This document shows positions 46,158-57,511 of a DNA stretch of 64,000 nt, in pieces. Both the position numbers and the translations under genes were made by a program. Every line of letters begins with the position of its first letter. Positions within the stretch are counted from its first letter, which is position 1. The notes below the pieces were generated by a model. That model was not told the DNA's origin. It searched no databases and saw nothing but the letters and a program-made list of their open reading frames with translations. The DNA is from Mycobacterium sp. IDR2000157661 (lineage in GTDB: Bacteria > Actinomycetota > Actinomycetes > Mycobacteriales > Mycobacteriaceae), in assembly GCF_022317005.1 (NCBI RefSeq), contig NZ_CP081006.1, positions 1,054,001-1,118,000 of the forward strand, in the 5' to 3' direction.

Positions 46158-47114
46158 CAGCAGCGCCTCGAGGTCACCGATTGCGCGCAGGGTGTCGTTG
46201 AGGTGGGTGCACGTGCTGGTCCCGACGAACTCGCCGCGCACCCGGTCGCGGATCTCGGCGACGGTCATCCCGCGCACCCGGTGTGCACTGGTGATGGCAC
46301 CGGGGCACTCCTGCCAGGGCAGCACGTGGTAGTCCGCCGAGATGGCGGTGACGGTTCGCGTCGCGATATCGACCGTGCCTGCGACGGTGTATTCGTGCAC
46401 GACCGTCTCCACGCCGTCGCCGTCGACGTGCGAGTCGCGGAAGTGGGCGTCGAAGTCGGCCGCCCCGTCGCGGGCCTGCCGCAGATCCAGCCGCCGCAGC
46501 CGCCGCATCCCGTGCGCGCGAAGCGGTTCGACGGCGTGCAGACCGCCGTGGTGCAGCGGTGGCGCCACCGGTCCGTGCACCGAGGGGATGGTGCCGGCGC
46601 GCCGCGCGAAGTCGACGAGCGCGGCGTCAGGCGCGAAGCCTGCGCAGATACCCGCCATCCGGTCGGCCGTGCCGGGCGGCAACGGCTCCTCGACGCCCGC
46701 GGTGATGGCCCTGTGCTGCAGGGCGTATCCGGAGACCAGCGCCGCTCCGACCCAGTCGTCGAGCAGCAGGTGAAGCAGGCTGTCCGGTCTCTCCTCGGGC
46801 AGCAGCTTCGCGATCGTCGACCGGAAACCGGGCCCGACCCGACTGCCGATCAACCGGTTCAGGCGGGCGTCGTGTGGGTTGATGCCGTCGATGACACGCT
46901 CGGCGAGGTGTGCGCGCACCCGGACCTCGCCACGGATGTCCACGGCGTCCGGCGCGCAGACCGCGATGTCGCGGGCCCGCAGGTCGACGTCGGAACCGGC
47001 GGCGCCGACCGGGTGGGTGTCGATGGTGCTGGTGCGGCGCAATGTGCCGGCGACCAGGGGCGGCCACGTCGCGACGGGCCGTTGCGGTCCCACGATGTCC
47101 GAGACGAACGGCAT
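46137..47114 (-). CDS. DUF2889 protein
   Basis: The protein has 325 residues. The C-terminal half fits DUF2889: DFDAHFRDSHVDGDGVETVVHEYTVAG, then HVLPWQECPGAITSAHRVRGM and FVGTSTCTHLNDTLRAIGDLEALL. The N-terminal half is not recognised. The function is unknown. In other bacteria the family occurs near acyl-CoA and aromatic degradation genes. The gene is convergent with echA2. Confidence 0.78.
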   Translation of the reverse strand: MPFVSDIVGPQRPVATWPPLVAGTLRRTSTIDTHPVGAAGSDVDLRARDIAVCAPDAVDIRGEVRVRAHLAERVIDGINPHDARLNRLIGSRVGPGFRSTIAKLLPEERPDSLLHLLLDDWVGAALVSGYALQHRAITAGVEEPLPPGTADRMAGICAGFAPDAALVDFARRAGTIPSVHGPVAPPLHHGGLHAVEPLRAHGMRRLRRLDLRQARDGAADFDAHFRDSHVDGDGVETVVHEYTVAGTVDIATRTVTAISADYHVLPWQECPGAITSAHRVRGMTVAEIRDRVRGEFVGTSTCTHLNDTLRAIGDLEALLSGLDDV

Positions 47115-47131
47115 GAACCGACGTTAGCGGG

Positions 47132-47977
47132 CTATACCTCGCGCCGCCGCAGTCCGCCCAGCATGGACACCAACACGCCGAACACCACCAGCACTCCCCC
47201 GGTGGCCAGGGTGAGGTTCAACCAGTGGTGCAGGCTGTCTTCGGCGTGGTTGACCATCACGTCGGCCACCTGACGGATGTCACCGGACATTCTGTTCAGC
47301 GAGTCGTTGACGTGGCGGCGCACGACCTCCACGCCGGCCCAGCCGGCGGCGCCCACCAGCAGTGCCGAGATACCGAGTGCTGCAAGAGTTTTGCCTTTCG
47401 ATCGCGCGGCGGCCAGCGTCAGCAACGCGAACACGCCGGTCAGGATCGCCGATCCGACGCTGATCCACGGACCCCACGTCGCGATCGGCTTGAGCTGACC
47501 GGGCCGCAGGTTCTCCGAGACCTCCAACGGGACCGGCACGGTGGCAGGGGTCTCGACGTTGAAGGTGGCCAACGTCTTGCGGAACGATTCGTCGGCCAGC
47601 ATCGGGCTCAGGTCGACCACCCACTCATCTGTTCCGTCGACCTGCTGCGCCGAGTCGGTGAACATCCAGCGGTGGCCGACGGCGTTGGCCAATGCGAACT
47701 GCCCGGGGAACGACGGGCTGGTGGTGTAGGCCGATGCCACCCCGCTGATCAGTTCGTCGTTGCTGACCTGGCCGTACTCCGAGAGCAACCCGGTGACCTC
47801 GGTCGCGAGCACGCCGGCCATCGCCTGCTGCAGTTGCGGGTCCTCGGCCGCGGACGCGGCGAACGCCGCAAACCCATTGGCGTCGACCACATTGCGCTCG
47901 GCCCACATCGTCGGCACCGCCACGGCGAGCAGGACAGTGGTGACGAGCCACGACAGCACGGTCGCCACCAACCGCAC
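47132..47977 (-). CDS. Membrane protein of unknown function
   Basis: The protein has 281 residues. An N-terminal helix (VLSWLVTTVLLAVAVPTMW) precedes a large extracytoplasmic domain of about 130 residues. Then come two helices (ISVGSAILTGVFALLTLAAA, LAALGISALLVGAAGWAGV), an amphipathic stretch and a last helix (LATGGVLVVFGVLVSMLGGL). I do not recognise the family beyond mycobacterial conserved membrane proteins. It follows the gap after the aldehyde dehydrogenase gene on the same strand. Confidence 0.75.
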   Translation of the reverse strand: MRLVATVLSWLVTTVLLAVAVPTMWAERNVVDANGFAAFAASAAEDPQLQQAMAGVLATEVTGLLSEYGQVSNDELISGVASAYTTSPSFPGQFALANAVGHRWMFTDSAQQVDGTDEWVVDLSPMLADESFRKTLATFNVETPATVPVPLEVSENLRPGQLKPIATWGPWISVGSAILTGVFALLTLAAARSKGKTLAALGISALLVGAAGWAGVEVVRRHVNDSLNRMSGDIRQVADVMVNHAEDSLHHWLNLTLATGGVLVVFGVLVSMLGGLRRREV

Positions 47978-48109
47978 GCGCGTCCTCCTAGTCCGGATGG
48001 TCCTCGTTGTCCTCGTGGGCGTTGATGCCGTAGTCGAACTTACTCAGCACGTGGAACGTGGCGGCGCCCGCGGTCGCCGAGATGACGCGAAGCTGAATGC
48101 TGAAGTGCC

Positions 48110-49627
48110 CTACTTGGCCGTCCGCTTCGGCGTGACGAGCGCCAGCTTGGTCATCAACGAGTTCATCCGCTTGAGCGCCTTGAGCGAATTGTTGTAGTAG
48201 TTGCCACCCGCCCCGACGGCGGTGCGCGGCGCGACCACGGCCTCCTGGCGGCAGAATTTTCGCAGCCCCTCGGCGCCACCGAAGCGCGCCCCCATCCCCG
48301 AGGTCTTCCAGCCGCCCATCGGCGCGGTGGTGCACATCAGGTTCGAGATCACGTCGTTGATGTTGACCGCGCCGCAATCCAGCTGCACGGCGACGTCCTT
48401 GGCGCGGTCGACGTCTTTGGAGAACACCGCGGCCGACAGACCGTAGGGACTGTCGTTGGACAGCCGGACCGCCTCGCGGGCGTCGGCGACCTTCATGATC
48501 GGCAGCGTCGGCCCGAACGTCTCCTCGGTCATGCACATCATCGTGTGGTCGACGTCCACCATCACCGTCGGCGGGTAGAAGTTGCCCGTGCCGTCGGAAC
48601 GCTTGCCGCCGGTCAGCGCGCGGGCGCCCTTGGCGAGTGCGTCGTCGACATGGCGGGCGGTGACGTCCACCTGGCTCTCGTCGATGAGCGATCCGAAGTC
48701 GTGGCCGTCGCCTGCGCCCATCTTGAGCTTCTCGACATCACGCACCACCGCGTCGACGAACTGGTCGTACACCGACTCGACGACGTAGACCCGCTCCACC
48801 GACACGCACGTCTGGCCCGCGTTGAAGAAGGCGCCCCACACCGCGGCGTGCGCGGCAAGCTCGACGTCGGCGTCCTCGAGGACGATCATCGGATCCTTGC
48901 CGCCCAGCTCTAGGCTGACCGGGGTGAGCCGGCGGGCGGCCCGTTCCATCACCTTGGCGCCCGTCGCACTGGATCCGGTGAACTGGATGTAGTCGGAGTT
49001 GTCGATGACCGCCTCGGACACCTCCCGAGCGCCCTGCGCGAGCGCCAGCACCTCGGGGGCACCGGAGTCCAGCCAGCCGCGCAGCAGCAACTCGGCCGTC
49101 AGCGGCGTCCGTTCCGACGGCTTGAGCAGCACGGCGCAGCCCGCGGCCAACGCACCGATGGCGTCCATCAACGCGTTGGCGACCGGATAGTTCCACGGCG
49201 CGATGATGCCGACGACGGCCCGCGGCCGGTAGTGCACCTCGATCTTCTTGATCGCCAGGAACGGCAGCGCGGCAGGCCGGGTCTCCGGGGCCAGCGCCTT
49301 CTCCATCGTCTTGATGTAGTACGACGCGATCATGATGAGCAGCGGCACCTCTTGGGCGGCGTCGACGGCCGACTTGCCGGTCTCCTTGATCAACAATTCC
49401 TCGATCTCGTCGCGGTGCTCGCCCAGCCAGACGGCGTAGCGGGCCAGCACCTTCGCGCGGCCCTTCGCGCCGCGGGCTTCCCACTGCCGTTGCGCCTCGC
49501 GTAGCCCGGCGGCGATGCGAGGCACGTCGGCGGGGTCGGTCCAGCGCACGGTGCCGGCGACGGCGCCGGTGGCGGGATTGCGGATGGTGCTGGTGTCGGG
49601 CAGCTCAACGTCGGACGTCGCGGTCAT
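48110..49627 (-). CDS. gabD2: Succinate-semialdehyde dehydrogenase-like ALDH (GabD2-like)
   Basis: The protein has 505 residues in the ALDH family: PWNYPVANALMDAIGALAAGC, FTGSSATGAKVM, catalytic Glu in LELGGKDPM and Cys in FFNAGQTCVSVERVYV. The C-terminus after GAEGLRKFCRQEAVV resembles the GabD2 subfamily, which oxidises succinate semialdehyde. The GabD2 name is by similarity only, as the gene is not in the Rv1731 context. Confidence 0.85.
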   Translation of the reverse strand: MTATSDVELPDTSTIRNPATGAVAGTVRWTDPADVPRIAAGLREAQRQWEARGAKGRAKVLARYAVWLGEHRDEIEELLIKETGKSAVDAAQEVPLLIMIASYYIKTMEKALAPETRPAALPFLAIKKIEVHYRPRAVVGIIAPWNYPVANALMDAIGALAAGCAVLLKPSERTPLTAELLLRGWLDSGAPEVLALAQGAREVSEAVIDNSDYIQFTGSSATGAKVMERAARRLTPVSLELGGKDPMIVLEDADVELAAHAAVWGAFFNAGQTCVSVERVYVVESVYDQFVDAVVRDVEKLKMGAGDGHDFGSLIDESQVDVTARHVDDALAKGARALTGGKRSDGTGNFYPPTVMVDVDHTMMCMTEETFGPTLPIMKVADAREAVRLSNDSPYGLSAAVFSKDVDRAKDVAVQLDCGAVNINDVISNLMCTTAPMGGWKTSGMGARFGGAEGLRKFCRQEAVVAPRTAVGAGGNYYNNSLKALKRMNSLMTKLALVTPKRTAK

Positions 49628-49636
49628 GACCTCATG

Positions 49637-50206
49637 TTAACCGCGGCGTGTGACGTAGATCGCACGGGGGTTGACACGTGTCAAGTCCCGTCGGGCGATG
49701 ACCGCCGCCGCGCAGACCAGCGCCGACCCGAGGAGCAGTCCGCCGACGACGTCGGTGAAGTAGTGATACGTCGTCCCGACCCCGAGCATCGCGAGTGCGA
49801 CCGCGCCGACGGCGATCGCCACCGCCCACCACGCGGCGCCGGCCACCATGATGACCAGCCCCATCACGATCGTGGTCGTGGTGATGTGGCCACTCGGATA
49901 GGCCAGCCCGCCGTCCCCCTTCTGCCGGTAGAAGATCTGCTTCAGGACACGCACGAACACCAGCCCCACCGCCGGGGCCACCACCACCATGGCCGCCAAC
50001 CGCCAGCGCCGCTGCCACAGCGCGACGACGGCCACCGCGACCAGCGTCCCGACCAGCAGGCGCGGGTCGGCGAAGACGGCGAGCCAGCGCAGCGGGCTGG
50101 TGTTGAACTGTTGGAACCACTTGTCGACGGGCGTCGACGAATCCCCGACCGCCCAGCCCAGCAGCAGCATCGCCGCGAGGCCGATCGACGGCCACCACCG
50201 GATCAC
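49637..50206 (-). CDS. PAP2-family membrane phosphatase
   Basis: The protein has 189 residues and about five transmembrane segments. The phosphatase motifs are KQIFYRQKGDGG, YPSGHITTTT and TYHYFTDVVGG (catalytic His), a type 2 phosphatidic acid phosphatase pattern. GTG at 50206 overlaps the DinB gene stop as GTGA. It probably dephosphorylates a lipid phosphate or prenyl diphosphate at the membrane. Confidence 0.85.
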   Translation of the reverse strand: MIRWWPSIGLAAMLLLGWAVGDSSTPVDKWFQQFNTSPLRWLAVFADPRLLVGTLVAVAVVALWQRRWRLAAMVVVAPAVGLVFVRVLKQIFYRQKGDGGLAYPSGHITTTTIVMGLVIMVAGAAWWAVAIAVGAVALAMLGVGTTYHYFTDVVGGLLLGSALVCAAAVIARRDLTRVNPRAIYVTRRG

Positions 50207-50718
50207 GTGATACCGCTGATGTAGGCCGCCTGGCCGAGGTGTTGCGCGCTGTCGTCGACGATGCTGATCAGGCGCACCCCGACGGTCACCGGTGGATCCC
50301 AGTTGTCGTCGACGACACGGCTCAGCTCGTCGGCTGTCACGGAGGCGATGTACTCGAGCGTCACCTTGTGCACTGCGTGCGCGTAGCCGGCGAGCACGTC
50401 CGCCGATGCGCGCACCCGGCCGACCTCGTCGGGGCTGTGGCCGTAGCCCATGCTGTCCCGCGGCAGGTCGAGGCCGAACCGGTCGACCCAGCCGTCGCGC
50501 AGCCAGACCTGTTCGGTGCCCGCGATGTCGGCGAGTTGGACGTCGTGTTGGCGCGCGCTGTGCCAGACCAGCCACGAGATGCTGTTGGCGGTCGGCGTCG
50601 GGCGGTAGAACGCCACCTCGTCGGTCAACCCGTCGGTGAGTTCCTCGACGTGCTCGATCTGCCGGGTGAACGCGTCGCGCAGCAGGTCGCGCACCGCTGC
50701 GAGGTCTGAGTCAGCCAT
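50203..50718 (-). CDS. DinB-fold protein (DUF664-like)
   Basis: The protein has 171 residues and a four-helix DinB fold: FTRQIEHVEELTDGL, the His of WLVWHSARQHDVQLADI and the C-terminal SIVDDSAQHLGQAAYISG. The three His positions fit a metal site as in mycothiol-dependent S-transferases, and the host makes mycothiol (mshA in this window). The gene is coupled to the PAP2 gene downstream. Confidence 0.85.
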   Translation of the reverse strand: MADSDLAAVRDLLRDAFTRQIEHVEELTDGLTDEVAFYRPTPTANSISWLVWHSARQHDVQLADIAGTEQVWLRDGWVDRFGLDLPRDSMGYGHSPDEVGRVRASADVLAGYAHAVHKVTLEYIASVTADELSRVVDDNWDPPVTVGVRLISIVDDSAQHLGQAAYISGIT

Positions 50719-50735
50719 GCCTTGACGGTACGACG

Positions 50736-51125
50736 TCAGCCGGGTGGTTGGGCACCGTGGAACACGGCTTCGACGTTATTGCCGTCGGGATCGCGGACGA
50801 AAGCGCCGTAGTAGCCGGGGTGGTATTCCGGCCACAGCCGCGGTGCGTGCAGCGACTCGGCGCCCGTCTCCAGGGCGGCGTCGTAGAAGGCCCGGACGGC
50901 GTCGGCGTCGGCGGCCCGGAAGGCGAAGTGGGTCTCCCGGTTGGGGCCCGCCGCGTCGCCGGTGTTCATGTCGGCGATCCAGAAGTCCGGATGACCGTCC
51001 TTGCCGTATCCGATGGCCACGTGATAGTCCATCTGCCTGCTGTAGCCCAGCACGCCGAGCACCTTGTCGTAGAACGCCTTCGACTTCTCCCAGTCGGCGC
51101 AGTTGATTCCGAAGTGATCGATCAC
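50736..51125 (-). CDS. Glyoxalase/VOC-superfamily protein
   Basis: The protein has 129 residues and one VOC domain: VIDHFGINCADWEKSKAFYDKVLGVLGY, then FAFRAADADAVRAFYDAAL and YYGAFVRDPDGNNVEAVFHG. The metal-binding His and Glu positions of VOC enzymes are present. GTG at 51125 is chosen; the longer frame crosses the divergent promoter. The substrate is unknown. The gene is 17 bases upstream of the DinB gene. Confidence 0.85.
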   Translation of the reverse strand: MIDHFGINCADWEKSKAFYDKVLGVLGYSRQMDYHVAIGYGKDGHPDFWIADMNTGDAAGPNRETHFAFRAADADAVRAFYDAALETGAESLHAPRLWPEYHPGYYGAFVRDPDGNNVEAVFHGAQPPG

Positions 51126-51147
51126 GCGATCATCGTAGATTCGACGT

Positions 51148-52875
51148 ATGACCTTCGAACTCGTCATCCGTAACGGCACCATCGTCGACGGGCTCGGCGG
51201 TGAGCCCTACGTCGGCGAAGTCGCGGTCTCCGACGGGGTGATAGCGGCCGTCGGCTCCGTTCCTGTCGGCACGGGCGCGCGGGAGATCGACGCGACAGGC
51301 CTGCTGGTCACTCCCGGATTCGTCGACCTGCACACGCACTACGACGGGCAGGCGATCTGGTCGGATCGCATGACACCGTCGTCGGCGCACGGTGTGACGA
51401 CGGCGGTGATGGGCAACTGCGGGGTCGGCTTCGCACCGTGCCGCGCCGAGGACCACGAGGTGTTGGTCGACGTGATGGCGGGCGTCGAGGACATCCCCGG
51501 CGTGGTGATGGTCGACGGCCTGCCGTGGGACTGGGAGACGTTCCCGCAGTATCTCGACGCGCTCGACGCGCGGCATCGCGACATCGACGTGGCCGCGTAC
51601 CTTCCGCACTCCCCGCTGCGGGTGTACGTGATGGGCCGGCGCGGTGCGGACCGTGAGCCCGCGACGCCTGAGGACCTCGCGCGGATGCGGGCGCTCGCCA
51701 AGGAGGCGGTCGAGGTCGGCGCCCTCGGATTCGCCTCCTCGCGGTTCGTCCTGCACAAGACCGAGAGCGGCGCGCAGATCCCGACGTATGAGGCTGCACA
51801 GGAGGAGATCGCGGCGATCGCCAACGGCATCGCCGACGGCGGCGGGGGGCTGATCCAGTTCGTGCCCGACATCGCCGCGGGCGGATATGAGGGCGTGCTG
51901 CGCCAGGTGTTCGAGGTGGGCCAGGACGTGGGGCTACCCGTGACCTTCTCGCTGTTGACGGATAACTCCGGCGAGCCGATCTGGCCGGAGGCCATGACGC
52001 TGGTGGAGAAGTTCAACGCAGCAGGCGCGAACATCAGCACCCAGGTCTTCCCGCGGCCGATCGGCATGGTGATCGGCCTCGAGCTGTCCGGGCATCCGTT
52101 CGTGCTCTATCCCAGCTACCGGCAGATCGCGCACCTGCCGCTGGCCGAGCGCGTCGCGGAGATGCGCAAACCGGAGGTACGACAACGGATTCTGGCCGAC
52201 AACCCGACCGCCGAAGGACATCCGCTGATGTTCATGGCGCAGGCGTGGCGGTGGATCTTCCCGCTCGACGACGAGCCGAACTACGAACCGGACGCGTCGA
52301 CGTCGATCGCGGCTCGGGCGGCCGCGCGCGGCGTCTCGCCCGCCGAGGAGGCCTACGACCGCCTGCTCGACGACGACGGCCACGCGATGATGCTGATCGC
52401 GATGGGCAACTACGAGAACAACTCGCTGGACACCGTCGGTGAGCTGATGCGCCGCGACGACGTCGTGCTCGGCTTGGGCGATGGCGGGGCCCACTACGGA
52501 ATGATCTGCGACGCAAGCTTTCCCACCTTCCTGCTGGCGCACTGGACCCGCGACCGGCCGACCGGACGGCTCACCGTCGCCGAAGCGGTGCGCGAGCTGA
52601 CCTCCGTGCCGGCACGGGTAGCCGGGCTGGCCGACCGCGGTCGAATCGCCGTGGGTCACAAGGCCGATCTGAACGTCATCGACCACGCCGCGCTGACGCT
52701 GCACAAGCCCGTCATCACCCACGACCTGCCTGCCGGAGGCCGACGGCTCGACCAGACCGCCGACGGCTACGTCGCGACGATCGTCTCCGGCGAGATCATC
52801 GCCGAGAACGGGTTCCCCACGGCGGCGCGGCCCGGCAGGTTGATCCGCGGCCGGCGACCCGCGCCTGTGGCTTGA
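51148..52875 (+). CDS. N-acyl-D-amino-acid deacylase-like amidohydrolase
   Basis: The protein has 575 residues in the metal-dependent amidohydrolase superfamily (D-aminoacylase branch). It contains GTIVDGLGGEPYVGEVAV, the first metal pair in VDLHTHYDGQAIWSD, the Cys/His region VMGNCGVGFAPC, and the late Asp in LGLGDGGAHYGMICDAS. The C-terminus VGHKADLNVID closes the composite domain. It would hydrolyse N-acyl-D-amino acids or cyclic amides. The gene is divergent from the VOC gene by 22 bases. Confidence 0.88.
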   Translation: MTFELVIRNGTIVDGLGGEPYVGEVAVSDGVIAAVGSVPVGTGAREIDATGLLVTPGFVDLHTHYDGQAIWSDRMTPSSAHGVTTAVMGNCGVGFAPCRAEDHEVLVDVMAGVEDIPGVVMVDGLPWDWETFPQYLDALDARHRDIDVAAYLPHSPLRVYVMGRRGADREPATPEDLARMRALAKEAVEVGALGFASSRFVLHKTESGAQIPTYEAAQEEIAAIANGIADGGGGLIQFVPDIAAGGYEGVLRQVFEVGQDVGLPVTFSLLTDNSGEPIWPEAMTLVEKFNAAGANISTQVFPRPIGMVIGLELSGHPFVLYPSYRQIAHLPLAERVAEMRKPEVRQRILADNPTAEGHPLMFMAQAWRWIFPLDDEPNYEPDASTSIAARAAARGVSPAEEAYDRLLDDDGHAMMLIAMGNYENNSLDTVGELMRRDDVVLGLGDGGAHYGMICDASFPTFLLAHWTRDRPTGRLTVAEAVRELTSVPARVAGLADRGRIAVGHKADLNVIDHAALTLHKPVITHDLPAGGRRLDQTADGYVATIVSGEIIAENGFPTAARPGRLIRGRRPAPVA

Positions 52876-52897
52876 CGCGCGTCGCACCCGGCCAGCC

Positions 52898-53722
<825 letters not shown>

Positions 53723-53764
53723 GACCAAAGCTAACGTCCGGCGGTGGCGCACTATTCTCGAAGG

Positions 53765-54139
53765 ATGAGCGTCAAGGTGGATCTCGACCAACTGGCCGAC
53801 AAGCTCGCCGACTTCACCTTCGCGTACCTGATCTCGGTGGGCGACGACTTCCGGGCGCATACGGTCTTCGTCGAGCCGGTGTTCCGCGACGGCTGTCTGG
53901 ATGTCGGTGCGGTCGGGCGGCACACCCGCGACAACACCACTGGGCACGCCGACGTGACGCTCGTCTGGCCGCCGCGCGATCCGGGCGGCTACTCGCTGAT
54001 CGTCGACGGCCGCGCGCACTCGTCGCAGGAGTCGCTGACCATCGAACCGACCCGCGCGGTGCTGCATCGCAAGGCGACCGCCGACTCGCCCACCACCGAC
54101 CCCGCCGGGCTGCACGACTGCGTGCCGCTCAAGAAGTGA
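53765..54139 (+). CDS. Pyridoxamine 5'-phosphate oxidase-fold protein
   Basis: The protein has 124 residues and a split-barrel flavin-binding fold: LADFTFAYLISVGDDFRAHTVFVEPVF, VGRHTRDNTTGHADVTLVWPP, and YSLIVDGRAH. It may bind flavin, F420 or heme; the ligand is unknown. ATG at 53765 is preferred over 53744. The gene is divergent from the SDR gene by 42 bases. Confidence 0.8.
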   Translation: MSVKVDLDQLADKLADFTFAYLISVGDDFRAHTVFVEPVFRDGCLDVGAVGRHTRDNTTGHADVTLVWPPRDPGGYSLIVDGRAHSSQESLTIEPTRAVLHRKATADSPTTDPAGLHDCVPLKK

Positions 54140-54152
54140 AGCCCGGCTCGAA

Positions 54153-54659
54153 TCAGATGCCGGTCGCACCGTCGATGCGTTCGCGGATCAGGTCGGCCTG
54201 GCCGCAGTGGCGGGCGTACTCGGCGATCATGTGCAGATAGATCCACCGCAGGCTGACCTCGCCGCCCATGAACGGGCTGGTGTCGTCGAGCCCGCGGGTC
54301 GCACAGTTCGCGCGGCCGCGCTTGATTTCGTCGCGCCAGATTCGTTGAGCGTCAACCAGTGTCGAGTGTTCGGACACGTCGAAGCCGCCGTCGTGTCCCG
54401 CGGGATCAGCGGTCGGATCGTAGATCGGCGGGGCGGATTCGCCGGCCAACACCCGGCGGAACCAGTTGCGCTCCACTTCCGCCATGTGCTGCACCAGGCC
54501 CAGCAGCGTCAAGTTTGACGGCGGTACCGACGCGGTGCGCACGTCGGCGTCGGACAACCCGTCGCACTTGAACGCCAGCGTCGCGCGGTAGAAGTCCAGC
54601 CACGCACTCAGCGTCGTTCCTTCGTCGGCGTTCAGCGGCGGCGTCGCGCGGTCCATCAC
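54153..54659 (-). CDS. DinB-family protein (DUF664)
   Basis: The protein has 168 residues. It contains LSAWLDFYRATLAFKCDGLSD, the metal His in LGLVQHMAEVERNWFRRVL, and YLHMIAEYARHCGQADLIRERIDG with the last His. This is the DUF664 subgroup, common and multi-copy in actinobacteria, with probable thiol-transferase folds. Two adjacent ATG codons (54659, 54656) are possible starts. It is convergent with the flavin-fold gene. Confidence 0.85.
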   Translation of the reverse strand: MMDRATPPLNADEGTTLSAWLDFYRATLAFKCDGLSDADVRTASVPPSNLTLLGLVQHMAEVERNWFRRVLAGESAPPIYDPTADPAGHDGGFDVSEHSTLVDAQRIWRDEIKRGRANCATRGLDDTSPFMGGEVSLRWIYLHMIAEYARHCGQADLIRERIDGATGI

Positions 54660-54691
54660 GACGCCGATACTGCCAGCAAGTTATCCACAGG

Positions 54692-55576
54692 TTGGCGACG
54701 GATAACTTTCGGCTGGCCGAGGTGGTGGGCTGCGATGAAGCGGTGGAGATCGAGCGCATCCTTCAGGCGAACGGCGGCGTTGTGTCCACGGCACAATTGC
54801 GCACCGCAGGATGGTCGTACTCGCAGATCAAGACGCTCGCGCAGGGTTGGCGACCCCTTCGGCGGGGTTGGTACGCCAGTCCGTCCGCCCACCCTTATGT
54901 CGTCCGCGCCGTCGCCGCCGGGGGTGTACTGAGTTGCGTGTCGGCTTTGCGCCTGTGTCATGTCTGGGTTCCCGATTCCGAGTTGCACGTCCGGTATTCG
55001 GCACGAGCACGCCGGTCGCGTCCCGGAGTTCGCTCTTGCCATCCCCACCGTCTGGATCCGCCGACTCTCAATGCGATCGACCCCATTGAGATCGCGGCGG
55101 CGTCTGCGGCGAACTGTCTCGACAGGGAGGGGTTGATCATCGTGCTGGACTCGATGCTGAACAAGCGGATCCTCGACATGGCGGAAGCGAGATCGATTGT
55201 GGCAGCGTCGCGGTTTGCACGCCTTGACCTCGCCGAGTGGTGCGACCCCAGAAGCGAGTCGGGTACGGAGACGATGATCAGACTGCGACTGCGGGCCGCC
55301 GGAATCCGACTGAAGAGTCAAGTCAAGATTCCTGGTGTCGGGCGCGTCGACTTCCTCGTCGGCGATCGCCTCATCATCGAAGCCGATAGCCGTGAGCACC
55401 ACCTGTCGAAGTACCAATCGGACCGTACCCGGGACAGAGTCGCGATCGGGTTGGGGTTTTTGGTGATTCGGCTGACCTATGAGGATGTTGTGCATCGCTG
55501 GGATGTGGTGTTCGCGGACATTCGGTCGGTCATCCGGAGAAGGGCGCATCGACGTCCGATCGCAACGTCACTCTGA
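54692..55576 (+). CDS. AbiEi-like/DUF559 endonuclease-domain protein
   Basis: The protein is about 294 residues. An N-terminal winged-helix region (NGGVVSTAQLRTAGWSYSQIKTLAQGWRPLRRGWY) resembles AbiEi antitoxins. The C-terminal DUF559/Vsr-like PD-(D/E)XK domain reads GRVDFLVGDRLIIEADSREHH. No AbiEii-type partner is adjacent. TTG at 54692 is the apparent start; a start further inside is possible. Codon use is less GC-biased than its neighbours, suggesting acquisition. A decayed relative lies at 30651-30893. Confidence 0.8.
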   Translation: MATDNFRLAEVVGCDEAVEIERILQANGGVVSTAQLRTAGWSYSQIKTLAQGWRPLRRGWYASPSAHPYVVRAVAAGGVLSCVSALRLCHVWVPDSELHVRYSARARRSRPGVRSCHPHRLDPPTLNAIDPIEIAAASAANCLDREGLIIVLDSMLNKRILDMAEARSIVAASRFARLDLAEWCDPRSESGTETMIRLRLRAAGIRLKSQVKIPGVGRVDFLVGDRLIIEADSREHHLSKYQSDRTRDRVAIGLGFLVIRLTYEDVVHRWDVVFADIRSVIRRRAHRRPIATSL

Positions 55577-55618
55577 GAGCGTCGCCGTGGACATATAGCC
55601 GCGGAGGCGCTCTCAGAG
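55571..55618. terminator. Long inverted repeat at the end of the nuclease-like gene
   Basis: CTCTGAGAGCG and CGCTCTCAGAG are perfect 11-base arms, and pairing continues imperfectly inward around an ACATATAG-type loop. The left arm contains the stop codon of the upstream gene. It is probably a terminator and lies next to the groEL2 terminator. Confidence 0.6.
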
Positions 55619-55639
55619 CGACATTGCGTGCGCCAACGA

Positions 55640-55670
55640 AAAAGCCCGGCCTGCCGAAGCAGACCGGGCC
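55640..55670 (-). terminator. Rho-independent terminator of groEL2
   Basis: On the minus strand GCCCGGTCTGC-TTCG-GCAGGCCGGGC forms a stable stem with one mismatch and a TTCG loop. It is followed by TTTTTCG and lies 13 bases after the groEL2 stop. It is a classical intrinsic terminator. Confidence 0.9.
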
Positions 55671-55682
55671 CTTCCGTGGGAC

Positions 55683-57422
<1,740 letters not shown>

Positions 57423-57449
57423 CTAGCACTCGCCGGTCGCGAGTGCCAA
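57423..57449. promoter_or_regulatory. CIRCE operator, gene-proximal
   Basis: CTAGCACTC-N9-GAGTGCCAA fits the HrcA-binding CIRCE consensus (TTAGCACTC-N9-GAGTGCTAA) with the exact 9-base spacer. It lies about 115 bases upstream of the groEL2 start. Confidence 0.93.
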
Positions 57450-57454
57450 CAGCA

Positions 57455-57484
57455 TTCTTAGCACTCGACCAGGGAGAGTGCAAG
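57455..57484 (-). promoter_or_regulatory. groEL2 promoter overlapping a second CIRCE operator
   Basis: TTAGCACTC-N9-GAGTGCAAG at 57458-57484 is a second CIRCE with the correct spacer. On the minus strand TTGCAC (57483-57478) and TAAGAA (57460-57455) are separated by 17 bases and form a sigma-A-like promoter lying inside the operator. HrcA binding would block it directly. Bases 57309-57422 are the untranslated leader. Confidence 0.85.
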
Positions 57485-57511
57485 GTCGTCACGCCGGGCG
57501 GAGACCGTCGA

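Noticed and set aside
47988..48109. Possible small gene on the minus strand ending HVLSKFDYGINAHEDNEDHPD, after the GabD2-like gene
   Set aside because: The frame is open and protein-like but has no ATG, GTG or TTG with a ribosome binding site after the upstream stop, so I cannot support it as a gene. It is worth a look in relatives.
53723..54169. N-terminal extension of the SDR gene at 52898
   Set aside because: It is antisense to the flavin-fold gene at 53765-54139. The SDR motif starts right after the ATG at 53722.
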